A DNA stretch of 64,000 nt from assembly GCA_008690995.1 (NCBI GenBank), contig VRMN01000001.1, forward strand, positions 2,542,001 to 2,606,000, in the 5' to 3' direction. Position 1 is the first letter of the stretch, and each line of letters starts with the position of its first letter. Position numbers and translations under genes: made by a program. Of this stretch, positions 36,510-46,028 are shown piece after piece. The DNA is from Porphyridium purpureum. Taxonomy: Eukaryota > Rhodophyta > Bangiophyceae > Porphyridiales > Porphyridiaceae. The notes beneath the pieces are model-generated. The model worked only from the letters and a program-made list of their open reading frames with translations. It was not told the DNA's origin and searched no databases.

Positions 36510-38843
36510 ATGGGGGAAGGAGACGAAAAGAAGAAGAAAAAGAAGAGCGGCGGTGGCGATGACTGGATTAAGGCGGAGAAGGCCAAGTTGAAGGCCATGG
36601 AAGCGGCGCTGGAAGGAGACGGCGCGGGTGCAAGCGGCAAGGGCACCGGGAAGGTGAAAGGAAAGAGCAAGGAAAAGACCGCGACAGCAGCACCCGCCGC
36701 GGCCTCATCTTCGTCGGCCAAGTCCACTGCTGGCTCTCATACTTCTGGCGCCGGGTTGTCGACCAAGGGGGACAAGACGCAGCAAAAACAAGCCGCAGCA
36801 CAACCGTCGGCGAAAAGCAAGACGTCAGGCACAGGAGCTACCCAAACTTCTACGCCTGCCGCAGGGAAGAAGGCAAGCGTTAAGCTAAAAAAGGCGGCGG
36901 CAGGCGCAGCAGAAGACAAGGAAGATGATTACTTGGCAGGCTTGGACCTACCGTCAGACGATGAGTTTGACTATGGGCGTCATGGTGACGGTGAGGATGA
37001 CGATGGAAAGGAAGTGGATCAGAAGAAGTTGGCGAAACGCGCTGCGATTGATGATAAGGAGGCGCGCAAGAAAGCGAGCCGCGAAGCAGAAGCGATGGCG
37101 CGGGCGATGCAGCAGAAGCAAGAGGCAATGATGGAAGACGAGTTTGTTTACGACGTGTCGTTTGCCGCGGATAAAATGCAGACTTCCAACGAGAACGCGC
37201 GCGATATCAAAGTGGCAGACCTGACAATCCGTGTGGCAGGCAAGATGCTTTTCGATAACACGGAGCTTACCATAGCTCATGGCCGGCGGTACGCATTGAT
37301 CGGACCAAACGGGCACGGGAAAACGACCATTATGCGTCTCCTCGGAAGCCGCAAAATCCCTGTCCCGGAGAACATTGACTTGCTGCTGGTGGAGCAGGAG
37401 ATGGATGGTACGAATCTGACAGCCCTAGAGGCTGTGCTGAAGGCAGACTTGGAGCTCATGAGATTGCAGGACCTCCAGCACGAACTGGAACAGCTGAGCG
37501 TTGATGACCCAGAGCAGGCAGACGCGCGCGCGGAAGAGCTGAATGAAGTATACGACCGTCTAAAAGCATTAGATGCGTCGACAGCGGAACCTCGAGCTGC
37601 TAGAATTCTCGCCGGTCTTGGTTTCACCCCAGAAATACAGCGGCGTCAGACAAATATGTTTTCTGGTGGTTGGCGCATGCGCATCTCTTTGGCGCGCGCT
37701 CTCTTTATTGAACCAACACTGCTGCTGCTTGACGAGCCCACAAATCATCTGGACTTGCGCGCAGTGCTGTGGCTGGAGGAGTATTTGCGAAAATGGAAGG
37801 AAACGCTGGTCGTCGTCAGTCACGATCGCGACTTCTTGAACTCCGTCGTCACGGACGTGATCCATGTGCACGATCACAGGCTCGACTTTTACCGCGGCGA
37901 CTTTGAGATGTTCTACACGATGATGGAGCAGCGCCGCCAGGTGGCCAACAAGCAAGCAGACAAGTATGAGAAGTCCGTCAAGGCCGCGAAGGCGAAGGGG
38001 GACAAGGCCGCGCAGGAGAAGGCTCTGCAGAAGGCCAAGATTGACGCAAAGAAGTCAGGGGCCAAGGACGTGGACCTGCGCAGCGCGCCGACGCGCTGGA
38101 AAGATTATTCCGTGAATTTTTCCTTTCCAGAACCCACGGAGCTGACCCCGCCGCTATTGCAGCTCATTGACGTATGCTTTTCGTACCCTAGTCGCGAAGA
38201 CTTTGGCATGCGTGACATTAATTTGGGCGTCGACATGGGAACTCGCGTTGCGGTCGTTGGCCCGAACGGTGCGGGAAAATCCACCCTGATGAACTTGCTT
38301 GCGGGTGACCTCGTCCCGACGGCGGGAGAGTCGCGGCGGCCTCAGAAATTGCGCATCGGAAGGTACTCGCAGCATTTCGTCGATGTACTGGAGTACGACG
38401 TCAATCCAGTGGAGTACCTCTTGACTAATTTCCCCCAAGCTGGACTCAATGGGCAGCAAATGCGCGCAGTGCTGGGTCGATTCGGGCTTCCTGGAGCCAA
38501 TCATCTGCAACCAATTGTGAAGTTGAGCGGAGGCCAAAAGGCCCGCGTTGTCTTCAGTGCAATCAGCCTGTCTCAGCCGCATATTTTGCTTCTGGATGAG
38601 CCCACAAACAACTTGGACATGGAGTCGATCGATGCACTCGCAGAAGCACTAGTTGCATTTCCTGGCGGTGTTGTGCTGATTTCGCACGATTCGCGCATCA
38701 TTTCTCGCGTATGTGAGGATGAGACCATGTCCGAAGTTTGGATTGTGGACAATGGAACCGTGCAGCGCCACAACGGCACATTCGAGGATTACAAGCAGGA
38801 ACTGATTGCCGAAGTCATCGCGGAACAGGCCGAGGAGCAGTAG
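36510..38843 (+). CDS. ABCF family ATPase (GCN20/ABCF1-like)
   Basis: Soluble twin-ATPase ABC protein without membrane domains; relatives act on ribosomes (GCN20, ABCF1) in translation control. The 777 residues comprise a Lys/Ala/Ser-rich N-terminal extension of about 220 residues with Asp/Glu clusters, then two ABC cassettes. Cassette 1: Walker A GPNGHGKT at 265, signature SGGWRMRIS at 385, LLLLDEPTNHLDL. Cassette 2: GPNGAGKS at 584, SGGQKARVVFS, LLLDEPTNNLD. A charged coiled linker (QADKYEKSVKAAKAKGDKA) lies between. The last residues are acidic. The basic N-terminal extension suits ribosome or eIF2 binding as in ABCF1 (inference). Confidence 0.93.
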   Translation: MGEGDEKKKKKKSGGGDDWIKAEKAKLKAMEAALEGDGAGASGKGTGKVKGKSKEKTATAAPAAASSSSAKSTAGSHTSGAGLSTKGDKTQQKQAAAQPSAKSKTSGTGATQTSTPAAGKKASVKLKKAAAGAAEDKEDDYLAGLDLPSDDEFDYGRHGDGEDDDGKEVDQKKLAKRAAIDDKEARKKASREAEAMARAMQQKQEAMMEDEFVYDVSFAADKMQTSNENARDIKVADLTIRVAGKMLFDNTELTIAHGRRYALIGPNGHGKTTIMRLLGSRKIPVPENIDLLLVEQEMDGTNLTALEAVLKADLELMRLQDLQHELEQLSVDDPEQADARAEELNEVYDRLKALDASTAEPRAARILAGLGFTPEIQRRQTNMFSGGWRMRISLARALFIEPTLLLLDEPTNHLDLRAVLWLEEYLRKWKETLVVVSHDRDFLNSVVTDVIHVHDHRLDFYRGDFEMFYTMMEQRRQVANKQADKYEKSVKAAKAKGDKAAQEKALQKAKIDAKKSGAKDVDLRSAPTRWKDYSVNFSFPEPTELTPPLLQLIDVCFSYPSREDFGMRDINLGVDMGTRVAVVGPNGAGKSTLMNLLAGDLVPTAGESRRPQKLRIGRYSQHFVDVLEYDVNPVEYLLTNFPQAGLNGQQMRAVLGRFGLPGANHLQPIVKLSGGQKARVVFSAISLSQPHILLLDEPTNNLDMESIDALAEALVAFPGGVVLISHDSRIISRVCEDETMSEVWIVDNGTVQRHNGTFEDYKQELIAEVIAEQAEEQ

Positions 38844-39110
38844 GAGAATGGAGATCTTGGTAATAGTCAGCAGGGAGCTGCGATGCGGGCGCTGGGGGAG
38901 AAAAGATACCAGTATTACGGATTCCGGAGAACAGTAAAACAACAAGGCTGAGCCATACAGAGAATGCATTTGCTTGTCTCAGAGTATCTTGTACCAGAAG
39001 AAGAACAAAAAGAGAAAAGAACAGGCTATCGCCCTCGAACTTAAGCGTGAAAAAGAGCACGGCTTCTTCGCAATCGGAATGAAAAAATCTTGCCCTTGGT
39101 ACTCCCCAGC

Positions 39111-40016
39111 TTATTTCAGGGTCAAAGTTTCGTCACGCGGGCCCAGGCGGAGCGTCTCGCCCTCAAACTTCTCGACCCTAGTTTCCAAAAAGCGCGCGAG
39201 CTTGTGGAAGTCTGATCCGGGCTCAATGAAGCGTACGTCTGAACGCATGGTGTCCTTGTTGATGATATGTTCGAATGGTACATAATCGAGAGCGAGCTGC
39301 CCACTCGTGCTGACCATGTGGGCGTCCAGTCCATGCTCCACCAACGCCTTGTATCCGCCGACACCAAGCTGACTGCCCAACATGACGTCGAATGCGTGCG
39401 GTGCGGCACAGCGCGCTTCGTAGCCAAGCTGGACTCCTGTCACTTTCTTTGGACGCCCAACCTTCTTCTCAAAGCCAGCTGCTACACGCTCCGCAACGAG
39501 CTTCCCAAGATCGATCTTCCCGAGCGACACGTGGCCGTGCTCGTCAAGTGCCGAGTCTTTGAAAGTGCTCGGAGGCAGGCACTCCGCCAGCCCCTCAGCC
39601 AAGACGACAGTTCCATAGTGCTTCTCGTACTTCTTCTCGCGAGTGATCATGAGATCCACAATGTAACCGCTGAGCTTGTCAAGATCCAGGTCACCACCTG
39701 TAGTAAGGTTTGCTTGTCTGGCGTCCTCCACGGAAATCACTGCATTCGCCTCGCCGGCAATAGCTGTTCCGTACGCCAGCCAGCCAGCCTTCCTGCCCAT
39801 CGTCTCGATGATGTAGTACGAGCTGGTCGCAAGCGCGTCCGCCCTCAGGTTCAACGTAATCTTGGCAAAGATGTCGACAGCCGTGAAGTAACCAAATGTA
39901 AAGGGTACAATCGGGATATCGTTGTCAATGGTCTTGGGCAAGTGAATGACCCTGATGATGGGGTGGCCCTCTGGGAGCGTTTTTTGGTACTGCACGATAA
40001 GATTAGCAGTCCTCAA

Positions 40017-40054
<38 letters not shown>

Positions 40055-40406
40055 GAAGATCGACCAGCGCAGAGTACACATTCTGTAGCTTTTTGGTCTT
40101 TTCGGCGCCGAGCAGATCCTCGTGCGTCTTAATTGTCTTACCCGGGTTCGCACGAGCTGTGCCGATGATGATCCCCTGCGAGTTCCTGAGTCCTCGTAAA
40201 TCGCGCTCCGTAAACACGCGATAGTGCGTGTCTGGCAACAAGCGGTGGGAAACAGGGTGGTACTCCTGCAGATTCGAGTATCCGTGGAAGAATCCGACAC
40301 ACTCGTGGCCATTCTGAAGGAACGCCGCGGCGCACGCCCCGATCACCGAGTTCGCCGCAGGCGCCGGTCCTCCTACGAGAATCGACCAGCGAATTGCGTG
40401 AAACAT
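39111..40406 (-). CDS. PPi-type 6-phosphofructokinase (PFP/PPi-PFK)
   Basis: Phosphorylates fructose 6-phosphate, most likely with pyrophosphate rather than ATP, in glycolysis/gluconeogenesis. Of 431 residues. The phosphate-donor loop reads VGGPAPAANS (residues 11-20) as in many PPi enzymes. GGDDT at 126-130 has Asp where ATP enzymes have Gly, and PKTIDND (157-163) has the Lys; together these are the accepted marks of PPi use. ETMGRKAGW and VLAEGLAE follow. Only ten residues precede the donor loop, short but like bacterial-type enzymes. It converges on the ABCF gene with 267 bp between stops. Confidence 0.9.
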
Positions 40407-41175
40407 TTGGAGTCAACAGGTCCATGAGAAGTCGGCAAGAGCAGCACCAAGATAGAAATAAAAGAAAGGCCGGTGAAAGGAGGGCATTTTCGACGAAAGG
40501 AAAGAACCAAAAAGAGACAGTAGTGCAGAGAAAGAAGACCGTGTCAATATCCCAGTTCGAAAATTAGATCAAGCCGAGAACTCGCGTCAAGAAAGTGCCG
40601 CCACCAAGCCAGACGGCAAGAGCCGATGCAGACACTAAAAAACCACGTGCCTGCCCTCCTTTTTGAAGAACGCTTCAGGGCCTCGAATAGCGGCTGGCTC
40701 GCTGCCCCACTGGTTTGCCAAACTCCAGACCAGGGCCAGATCCAAACCCAGAGCCTGGCCCCATTCAAGGTCCAGACCTAGATCTCAGCACGGACATGGT
40801 CACGGACAAGAGACGCAAACAGCCAGATGGCCGCACTCGCGATCTGGCGCGCAGGAGCGCAGAACAAGCTCGAACGATGGACGTACCTGCAAAAATGATC
40901 CCAACACGCATCTTCCTTCCGTTCGTTCGATCAACCACTTCCCCGTGTCGCCGCGCGCTCTCTTGCGTCCGTGCACACCACGCGTCCACGCACCCGCTCT
41001 GTCGCCGCCCGTCCCGACACCACGCCTGCACTACGTCGCTCTACTGCACGATCACACGTCCACACGCCACAACACCACCAGCTCCGAAAATCCAGGCCGC
41101 CATCGGCGAAAGATCCGTTGCTAGAAATCCGCGCGATTCGGATTCGCGGCGGTCCGCGGTTTATCGGTTTATTGG
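40407..41175. other. Gap holding the PFK promoter; no gene recognised
   Basis: Between two minus-strand genes. Near 40725-40790 there is a short imperfect repeat of CCAGA/CCAAACCCAGAGCC-like words. Nothing else identified. Confidence 0.4.
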
Positions 41176-43425
41176 TTACGGGTCGCGCGCGTTGTCGCGA
41201 GGTGAGTAGGAGAGCCTGTGAGGCTGAGGATCGGCGTTTGCACGGCGCTGCTTGAGCTTCTCGTTGCCGCGGCGGTACTGCGTGCATGTCGCGCGTTCGG
41301 GGCACGTAGAGGTGCAATGACAGCACACCCAGAGCGGCTCGGCTTGCGCAGAGCCCGGCGCCGACGGTGCGCCATTGGTGATTTCAGATGAAGACAGAGC
41401 GCGCGCTGCAGATGGCGCCGCTTGAGGTCTCGCGGACCGTTGGGCATGACGTCCTGACCTTGCGCTGGGAGCTCTGCCTTCATCTTCATGCGCCGGAGAA
41501 TCTGAATCACCCCTAGTGTCTCCCGCGCCTTCAGGTTCCGATGCTGTTGCGGTTCGACCAGCCGCCGTCGGCTCCGCATTCTGAGCATCGGACGGTGTAT
41601 CTCCTGGCCAGATTTGTCCCAGAAGCGGAAAACAAAGCTTGCAAACCACCTTTCGACATTTTCGCGTAAGAATATTCCCGCAAATCATCTGCTCCACACG
41701 TGCGACCCGGCGCATACACACGTGACAAAACGCGGACGGCGAAGGTACGCTTTTGCCGTCGGGTAGCTCGGTACTCAGCAAGTGAGCATTCGCATACATA
41801 CTGCTTTTCGATGCACGATCCTCTGACGGAAGTGGGTGCGTTGCGCTTTCCAGGTTCGCTGTCGTCGGTTCTTTACACAGGTCCGACGGCGGACGTATCG
41901 CCATTGCCCGAACATGATCTGAGCTTGCTCCTGGCGAGGAAAAGTCCAGAGATGAAACTGGCTTCATGGTTGATATTATCGGTGAGATTTTCGGCTGTTC
42001 GTCTTGCTCCTTCTTCACCCACGCGTACATAGACATCAGGCACCATCCGTCCTTTTCGCATACTACACCCGCAGCTGGCACATGGGAGGCCAATTCTAGT
42101 CGTTGGAGCTCGGCCGCGGATGTCTCATACGTCGCAGCTATCCCTGGCACACGACTGCCCAGTCTCGGCTTCTTGGACGGCTGTTCCTGTTCGTGACCAC
42201 ATTTTTGATCAGCACGCACGTCACCTGCACAAGTTGACACTTGTGGTTGTGACGTAAGGCATGCTTGTAATGCAGCAGGCAGCACATTTGTAGCCAAAGT
42301 AGGCACACCGGCACACGCTGCCGGCGGCGGAATAGTCTTTCCTGAAGAAGATTTGAATGGTTCGGATTCCGCGAATCCAAAAGCTCCCACTGTCTCCGTT
42401 CCTTGGCCATCCCGAAACGCAGATCCTAATGTCGAAGGGGGCATAGCGTTCACGTTCGCATTTATCCGTTCCAAGGGAACTGCGCCAGGCGGGGAAAGCG
42501 ACCGCGGAAGCAAGGCGCTATTTGGCTGCCCCATAGTATTTCCGAGCGATTCAAGCGGGACGTGCACTGCGCTCTCAAAAGCCGTCCATGAGCGAGAGAG
42601 CGAAGGTTCCTCGAGGATAGGGGTTCGTTGCATGCCTGCACCACCATCTATGTGAAACAAAAACGGCGTCCACGCTCGAAAGCTCTCGGGCTGTCCGGTA
42701 CCACTTCCTCCAATGCCGTTAATGATACCGGCATTATTGTGGCTGCTGCTGTGCGAGCGAGAGCGCAACCATGCTTGCTCCACGGGCGAAGAGGCGTCGC
42801 GTGAGGTGGGGCGCCCTTTTGTCTCTGGATCCCATCTCTGATACTGAAAGAGAGGCCTGGGATCCGCGGCTTCGCCGAGCTGCGAGCAAAGCGCAATTCG
42901 CACAGGTTTGGGCGCGAAAGGACCCGATCGTGTGAGCTGCTGCTGCTGCTGTTGTTGCTGTTCCGGTGGTACTGGTGCTGGTGCTGGTGCTGGTGCTGGT
43001 GCTGCCACCAGTAGTAATGATTGCTGTTGGTGTTTCTCTTGACTTTGCCGCATCTGCAGCTGTTCACTGAGGAGAACTTGCCCCGCATAAGCACTGACGT
43101 CCCTTCTACTTCCCGTCAGCATGTTCTGGACGGTCGAAGCAGATCCGTGCTGCGTCACGGTGCCAGGCGCCGATACATTCTGTCTCGCGAGCGGCGCTGG
43201 CGCTGGCTGTCCAATTTGCTCTCTGCCACCTCCAGCTTGTTGCGCAACCAGAGGCGAAGGAGACAGCTGGCGTGCGACCGCGAGCTCGTCCTGTGTGAAC
43301 GACGCCAACACGTCATATCCAGCGCCGGGCGTCACCATGAATGGCGTCCACGCGCGCGACTCCATGGCCACCATTGTATCATCCATGGCAGTCGCGCCCG
43401 CCGACGCCCGCGGCAGCCGCTCCAT
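41176..43425 (-). CDS. Large disordered protein with C-terminal Cys-rich zinc-finger-like domain and RAWTPF repeats
   Basis: A 749-residue protein, mostly low-complexity, with poly-Gln and a (Ala-Pro) run near residues 150-170. RAWTPF occurs at 24-29 and again near 247-252, and a diverged SRSWTAF near 275. The C-terminal third carries a Cys-rich unit: CHVCMRR, MICGN, CRKVVCKLCF, then after an acidic insert WVCCHCTSTCPERATC followed by basic LKQRR. The spacing recalls the zf-4CXXC_R1 (CDCA7-type) finger, which binds DNA, but the match is by Cys spacing only. A nuclear regulator is the best guess. ATG 43425 gives the full frame; ATG 43386 (MDDTMVAM) is also possible. Confidence 0.6.
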   Translation of the reverse strand: MERLPRASAGATAMDDTMVAMESRAWTPFMVTPGAGYDVLASFTQDELAVARQLSPSPLVAQQAGGGREQIGQPAPAPLARQNVSAPGTVTQHGSASTVQNMLTGSRRDVSAYAGQVLLSEQLQMRQSQEKHQQQSLLLVAAPAPAPAPAPVPPEQQQQQQQQLTRSGPFAPKPVRIALCSQLGEAADPRPLFQYQRWDPETKGRPTSRDASSPVEQAWLRSRSHSSSHNNAGIINGIGGSGTGQPESFRAWTPFLFHIDGGAGMQRTPILEEPSLSRSWTAFESAVHVPLESLGNTMGQPNSALLPRSLSPPGAVPLERINANVNAMPPSTLGSAFRDGQGTETVGAFGFAESEPFKSSSGKTIPPPAACAGVPTLATNVLPAALQACLTSQPQVSTCAGDVRADQKCGHEQEQPSKKPRLGSRVPGIAATYETSAAELQRLELASHVPAAGVVCEKDGWCLMSMYAWVKKEQDEQPKISPIISTMKPVSSLDFSSPGASSDHVRAMAIRPPSDLCKEPTTANLESATHPLPSEDRASKSSMYANAHLLSTELPDGKSVPSPSAFCHVCMRRVARVEQMICGNILTRKCRKVVCKLCFPLLGQIWPGDTPSDAQNAEPTAAGRTATASEPEGAGDTRGDSDSPAHEDEGRAPSARSGRHAQRSARPQAAPSAARALSSSEITNGAPSAPGSAQAEPLWVCCHCTSTCPERATCTQYRRGNEKLKQRRANADPQPHRLSYSPRDNARDP
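42930..43010. repeat. Coding microsatellites: poly-Gln CAG-type and (GGTGCT)n
   Basis: On the plus strand GCTGCTGCTGCTGTTGTTGC is followed by about five GGTGCT units. In the minus-strand gene these code for poly-Gln and an Ala-Pro repeat. Such tracts commonly vary in length between strains. Confidence 0.8.
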
Positions 43426-43748
43426 GCCAGACTACCAGTGGCACTCTGTCCTTTCACGCCACCGACTCAGGCGTGAACATCCAAACCGCACGCACGCTCA
43501 TTTCACCTTGGCGATGCGCGCACGGATGCTTACAGCGAAAGGCGAATGGCGTGGGTACACTAAGTACAGTGTGGACTGTGAGTACTGTGAGTACGGTGAT
43601 GAACCGATGAATCAAATAAGTGGATGGACGGTGTGTGGCAGAATCGGTGTCTTGTGTGATGGCGTTTACGCGGTGTGGCGCAGACTCGCTGTTGGTAGCT
43701 GCACATGATTTGGAGGGATCTGTCTAGGTGAAAGGGGCTGGAGTTCTG
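43426..43748. promoter_or_regulatory. Divergent promoter with GTACAGT / GTACACT cluster
   Basis: 323 bp between the zinc-finger gene and the ATP-grasp gene. GTACACT at 43555-43561, GTACAGT at 43564-43570, then GAGTACTGTGAGTACGG at about 43580-43597. This resembles the cluster in the LCB1/MYG1 divergent promoter. Confidence 0.5.
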
Positions 43749-45269
43749 ATGTGTGCGTGTGTGCGCGGCGCAGTAGACACCGACGCGACGATGTGTGTGG
43801 CGTGCGCGATGCCGCCGACGACCTGCACCTCCGCCGCGCACTGCAGGTCTTCTGCGCAGCGCGTAGAGAACGACGACGTGTCGATGGTGACCGCGGCGTC
43901 GCGGCCACTGGCCGCGCGCTCCAGGCAGCGATGCAGCGGCGACGACGCCGACGACGCGGTAGCATGCTCGGCGAGGAAGGTGAGGAGAAGAGAGAAATGG
44001 AGCCGATTGGCTACAGCGCTCGCAGGCGCGCTGGTTTTCGTGCTCGGGATGCTTGCGCAGAGCTTTCTTGCCAGCCACCCAGTCCAGCTCGGCGGCTTGG
44101 CCGCTCGGATCCAGCTCGCTGTCAAGACACAAGGCCTGAGTAGCCTGCGTCGGAAAATTGTCATTATCGAGAGCCTTGGTGGCTCGGACAAGACGCTAGA
44201 CGGCTGGCGCCGTGATACTTGGCCGCTGGTACACGAAATTCGCCGGCTCGGTTGGGACGCACAGGTTGTGAAATTCTACGATGGCCGAGAGGCCGAACTG
44301 TTTGCGTCCATTTCAAGCACGGCGGATGCATACATCTCACGCGTGGACCCCGGCGAGTGGATAAACTTCTCGCTGGACCGGTACCTTGCGTTCCTACAGA
44401 AGCTGCTGGATGCAAACATTGCTGGCTTTCCCACACCGCGCGAGATGCACGAGTTTGGCAGTAAGCGTACTTTGCTGCAGCTGGATAAGCTTCCCTTCAG
44501 CGCAGGCGATACGGTGCTCTATACAAACGCTGCGCAGCTGCGCTCCGAATTTCCGCGCTCGCTGTTGACAGGCAAGCGTGTGCTCAAGCGGTCGGGCGGT
44601 GCCATGGGACACGGAATTTGGCTCGTCGAGCTCGCGGAGCAGTGCTTTAATGACACGACGCACGATGTGGTCGTCGATGGCTCTTCGATGCTGCGCGCCC
44701 GTGAGGCGTCTCGCAACCGCTCGCTCAGGGTACCGCTGCGGGATTTTCTGGCCATGTGCGAAAGTAAGTACCTCGCGGAGCCTTCCGACTACATGATTGA
44801 CATGCGATTTCTGCCGCGCATCGCCGAAGGTGAGGTGCGCATAATTTTCATCGGTTCGCGACCTGTGCGCGTGATCCACCGAATTCCGTGCCGAAACTGC
44901 TTCTCGGCGGGGCTGGACTCGGGGGCAACGCACAAGGTGTACGGAGCCTTTGACGGGCCGTTCCAATCGGTCGTGCGGCTGGTGGAGAGCCACGTGCGGG
45001 AAATCCAGCGCGTGCTGAAAATGGACGCGCTCCCGCTGCTCTGGACCGCCGACTTCATTCTGGACGACGCGAGCCGCGTCGGGATGACGCTGAGCGAGAT
45101 CAACAGCAACTGCATTGGCTTTGCCGCCCACCCCGACTTTGCGCGGCTTCTTGCGAGAGAGGCAGTGGAGCGCATTGTGGACAAGCGCCGCGCCGAGGCG
45201 AGCGCGGGCGGGCGGGCGGACCTGCGCGGTATCGTTGCGGTTGCACCAAGTGGCATGTCCGATCTGTAA
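43749..45269 (+). CDS. Membrane-anchored Cj0069-type ATP-grasp protein
   Basis: A protein of about 506 residues: a Cys-rich N-terminal part, one membrane segment near residues 87-106 (LATALAGALVFVLGMLAQSF), then an ATP-grasp domain. The domain follows the bacterial/fungal Cj0069 (DUF6815) pattern: RDTWPLVHEIRRLGWDAQVV, ADAYISRVDPGEW, DANIAGFPTPREMHEFGSKR, GKRVLKRSGGAMGHGIWLVEL, VPLRDFLAMCESKYL, DYMIDMRFLPRIAEGEVRII and near the end FILDDA and SEINSNCIGF. ATP-grasp enzymes join a carboxylate to an amine or thiol; the substrate here is unknown. The scattered distribution of the family suggests old lateral transfer (inference). Starts at 43791 and 43884 are also possible. Upstream in-frame GTG 43728 is not preferred. 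Confidence 0.7.
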   Translation: MCACVRGAVDTDATMCVACAMPPTTCTSAAHCRSSAQRVENDDVSMVTAASRPLAARSRQRCSGDDADDAVACSARKVRRREKWSRLATALAGALVFVLGMLAQSFLASHPVQLGGLAARIQLAVKTQGLSSLRRKIVIIESLGGSDKTLDGWRRDTWPLVHEIRRLGWDAQVVKFYDGREAELFASISSTADAYISRVDPGEWINFSLDRYLAFLQKLLDANIAGFPTPREMHEFGSKRTLLQLDKLPFSAGDTVLYTNAAQLRSEFPRSLLTGKRVLKRSGGAMGHGIWLVELAEQCFNDTTHDVVVDGSSMLRAREASRNRSLRVPLRDFLAMCESKYLAEPSDYMIDMRFLPRIAEGEVRIIFIGSRPVRVIHRIPCRNCFSAGLDSGATHKVYGAFDGPFQSVVRLVESHVREIQRVLKMDALPLLWTADFILDDASRVGMTLSEINSNCIGFAAHPDFARLLAREAVERIVDKRRAEASAGGRADLRGIVAVAPSGMSDL

Positions 45270-46028
45270 GCCGTTTCCCGTGCTATTAAACCGTCCTATG
45301 TGGAAAGCCCACGTTTTGTATGCTGATCGAGCGTCGACCGCGCTTCGCTATGCGTGCGCGTACACCCATCGCGCTCTCGGAGCCACCAAAACGCAAGCAC
45401 GTGCTCGGTTACTAAGAAAAAACAGCTGTTGTTCTCATCCGCGTCTAGCGAGCGCGTAAGGTTTTCGAATGATGAGGATCAGACCGTTTTTTTCCACGCT
45501 GTGGGACGGGGTTAGGTGCCTGTTTTGCTTTGTGGCTTTTTCTCTCACTACAACGTTTATCTGCAGTCGAATCCTTGGTGAATCCTGGTGAGTCGTGGTG
45601 GTGTCCAATCGTATAGCAAAAAAATACCCACAAACATGGCGCGGTGTTGTCAGTCTCTCTCATTTTGTGAACTCAAGTCGCAAGCCACGACGTGGTTATT
45701 GCTGACGTGTGTGTGTGTGTGAGCGGCGTGCGTCGCTGTGGGAGGGTGGGACTCCATAAACCATAGCTGAGTGCGTGGAAGTCCCATAGCAAAATAGGCT
45801 CGCACAACCAGCGATCGCAATGCTGGTTTTGCCAAGAAGTCACATAGAAAATACACGGCGAACACCGAAAAGTAACAGATCTCGCACATACACACAGAGG
45901 CGTGCAAGGTAGGCTCATCCAATCGTGGTATAAAAGCCGCAAAGATGTTGATCCGCACGCGAGAAGGTATGTTCTGACACAAACGCAAACAACTGATTCA
46001 AACCAAACGTGACACAGTTTCAGCACGG
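45270..46028. other. Gap before the second MYB gene
   Basis: 3' flank of the ATP-grasp gene and promoter of the MYB gene. Contains a (GT)n run at about 45705-45721 in the sense of the MYB gene. No RNA gene or coding frame recognised. Confidence 0.4.

Noticed and set aside
42930-43010. Tandem GGTGCT/GCT repeat as a non-coding minisatellite
   Set aside because: It lies within an open reading frame and codes for poly-Gln and Ala-Pro runs.
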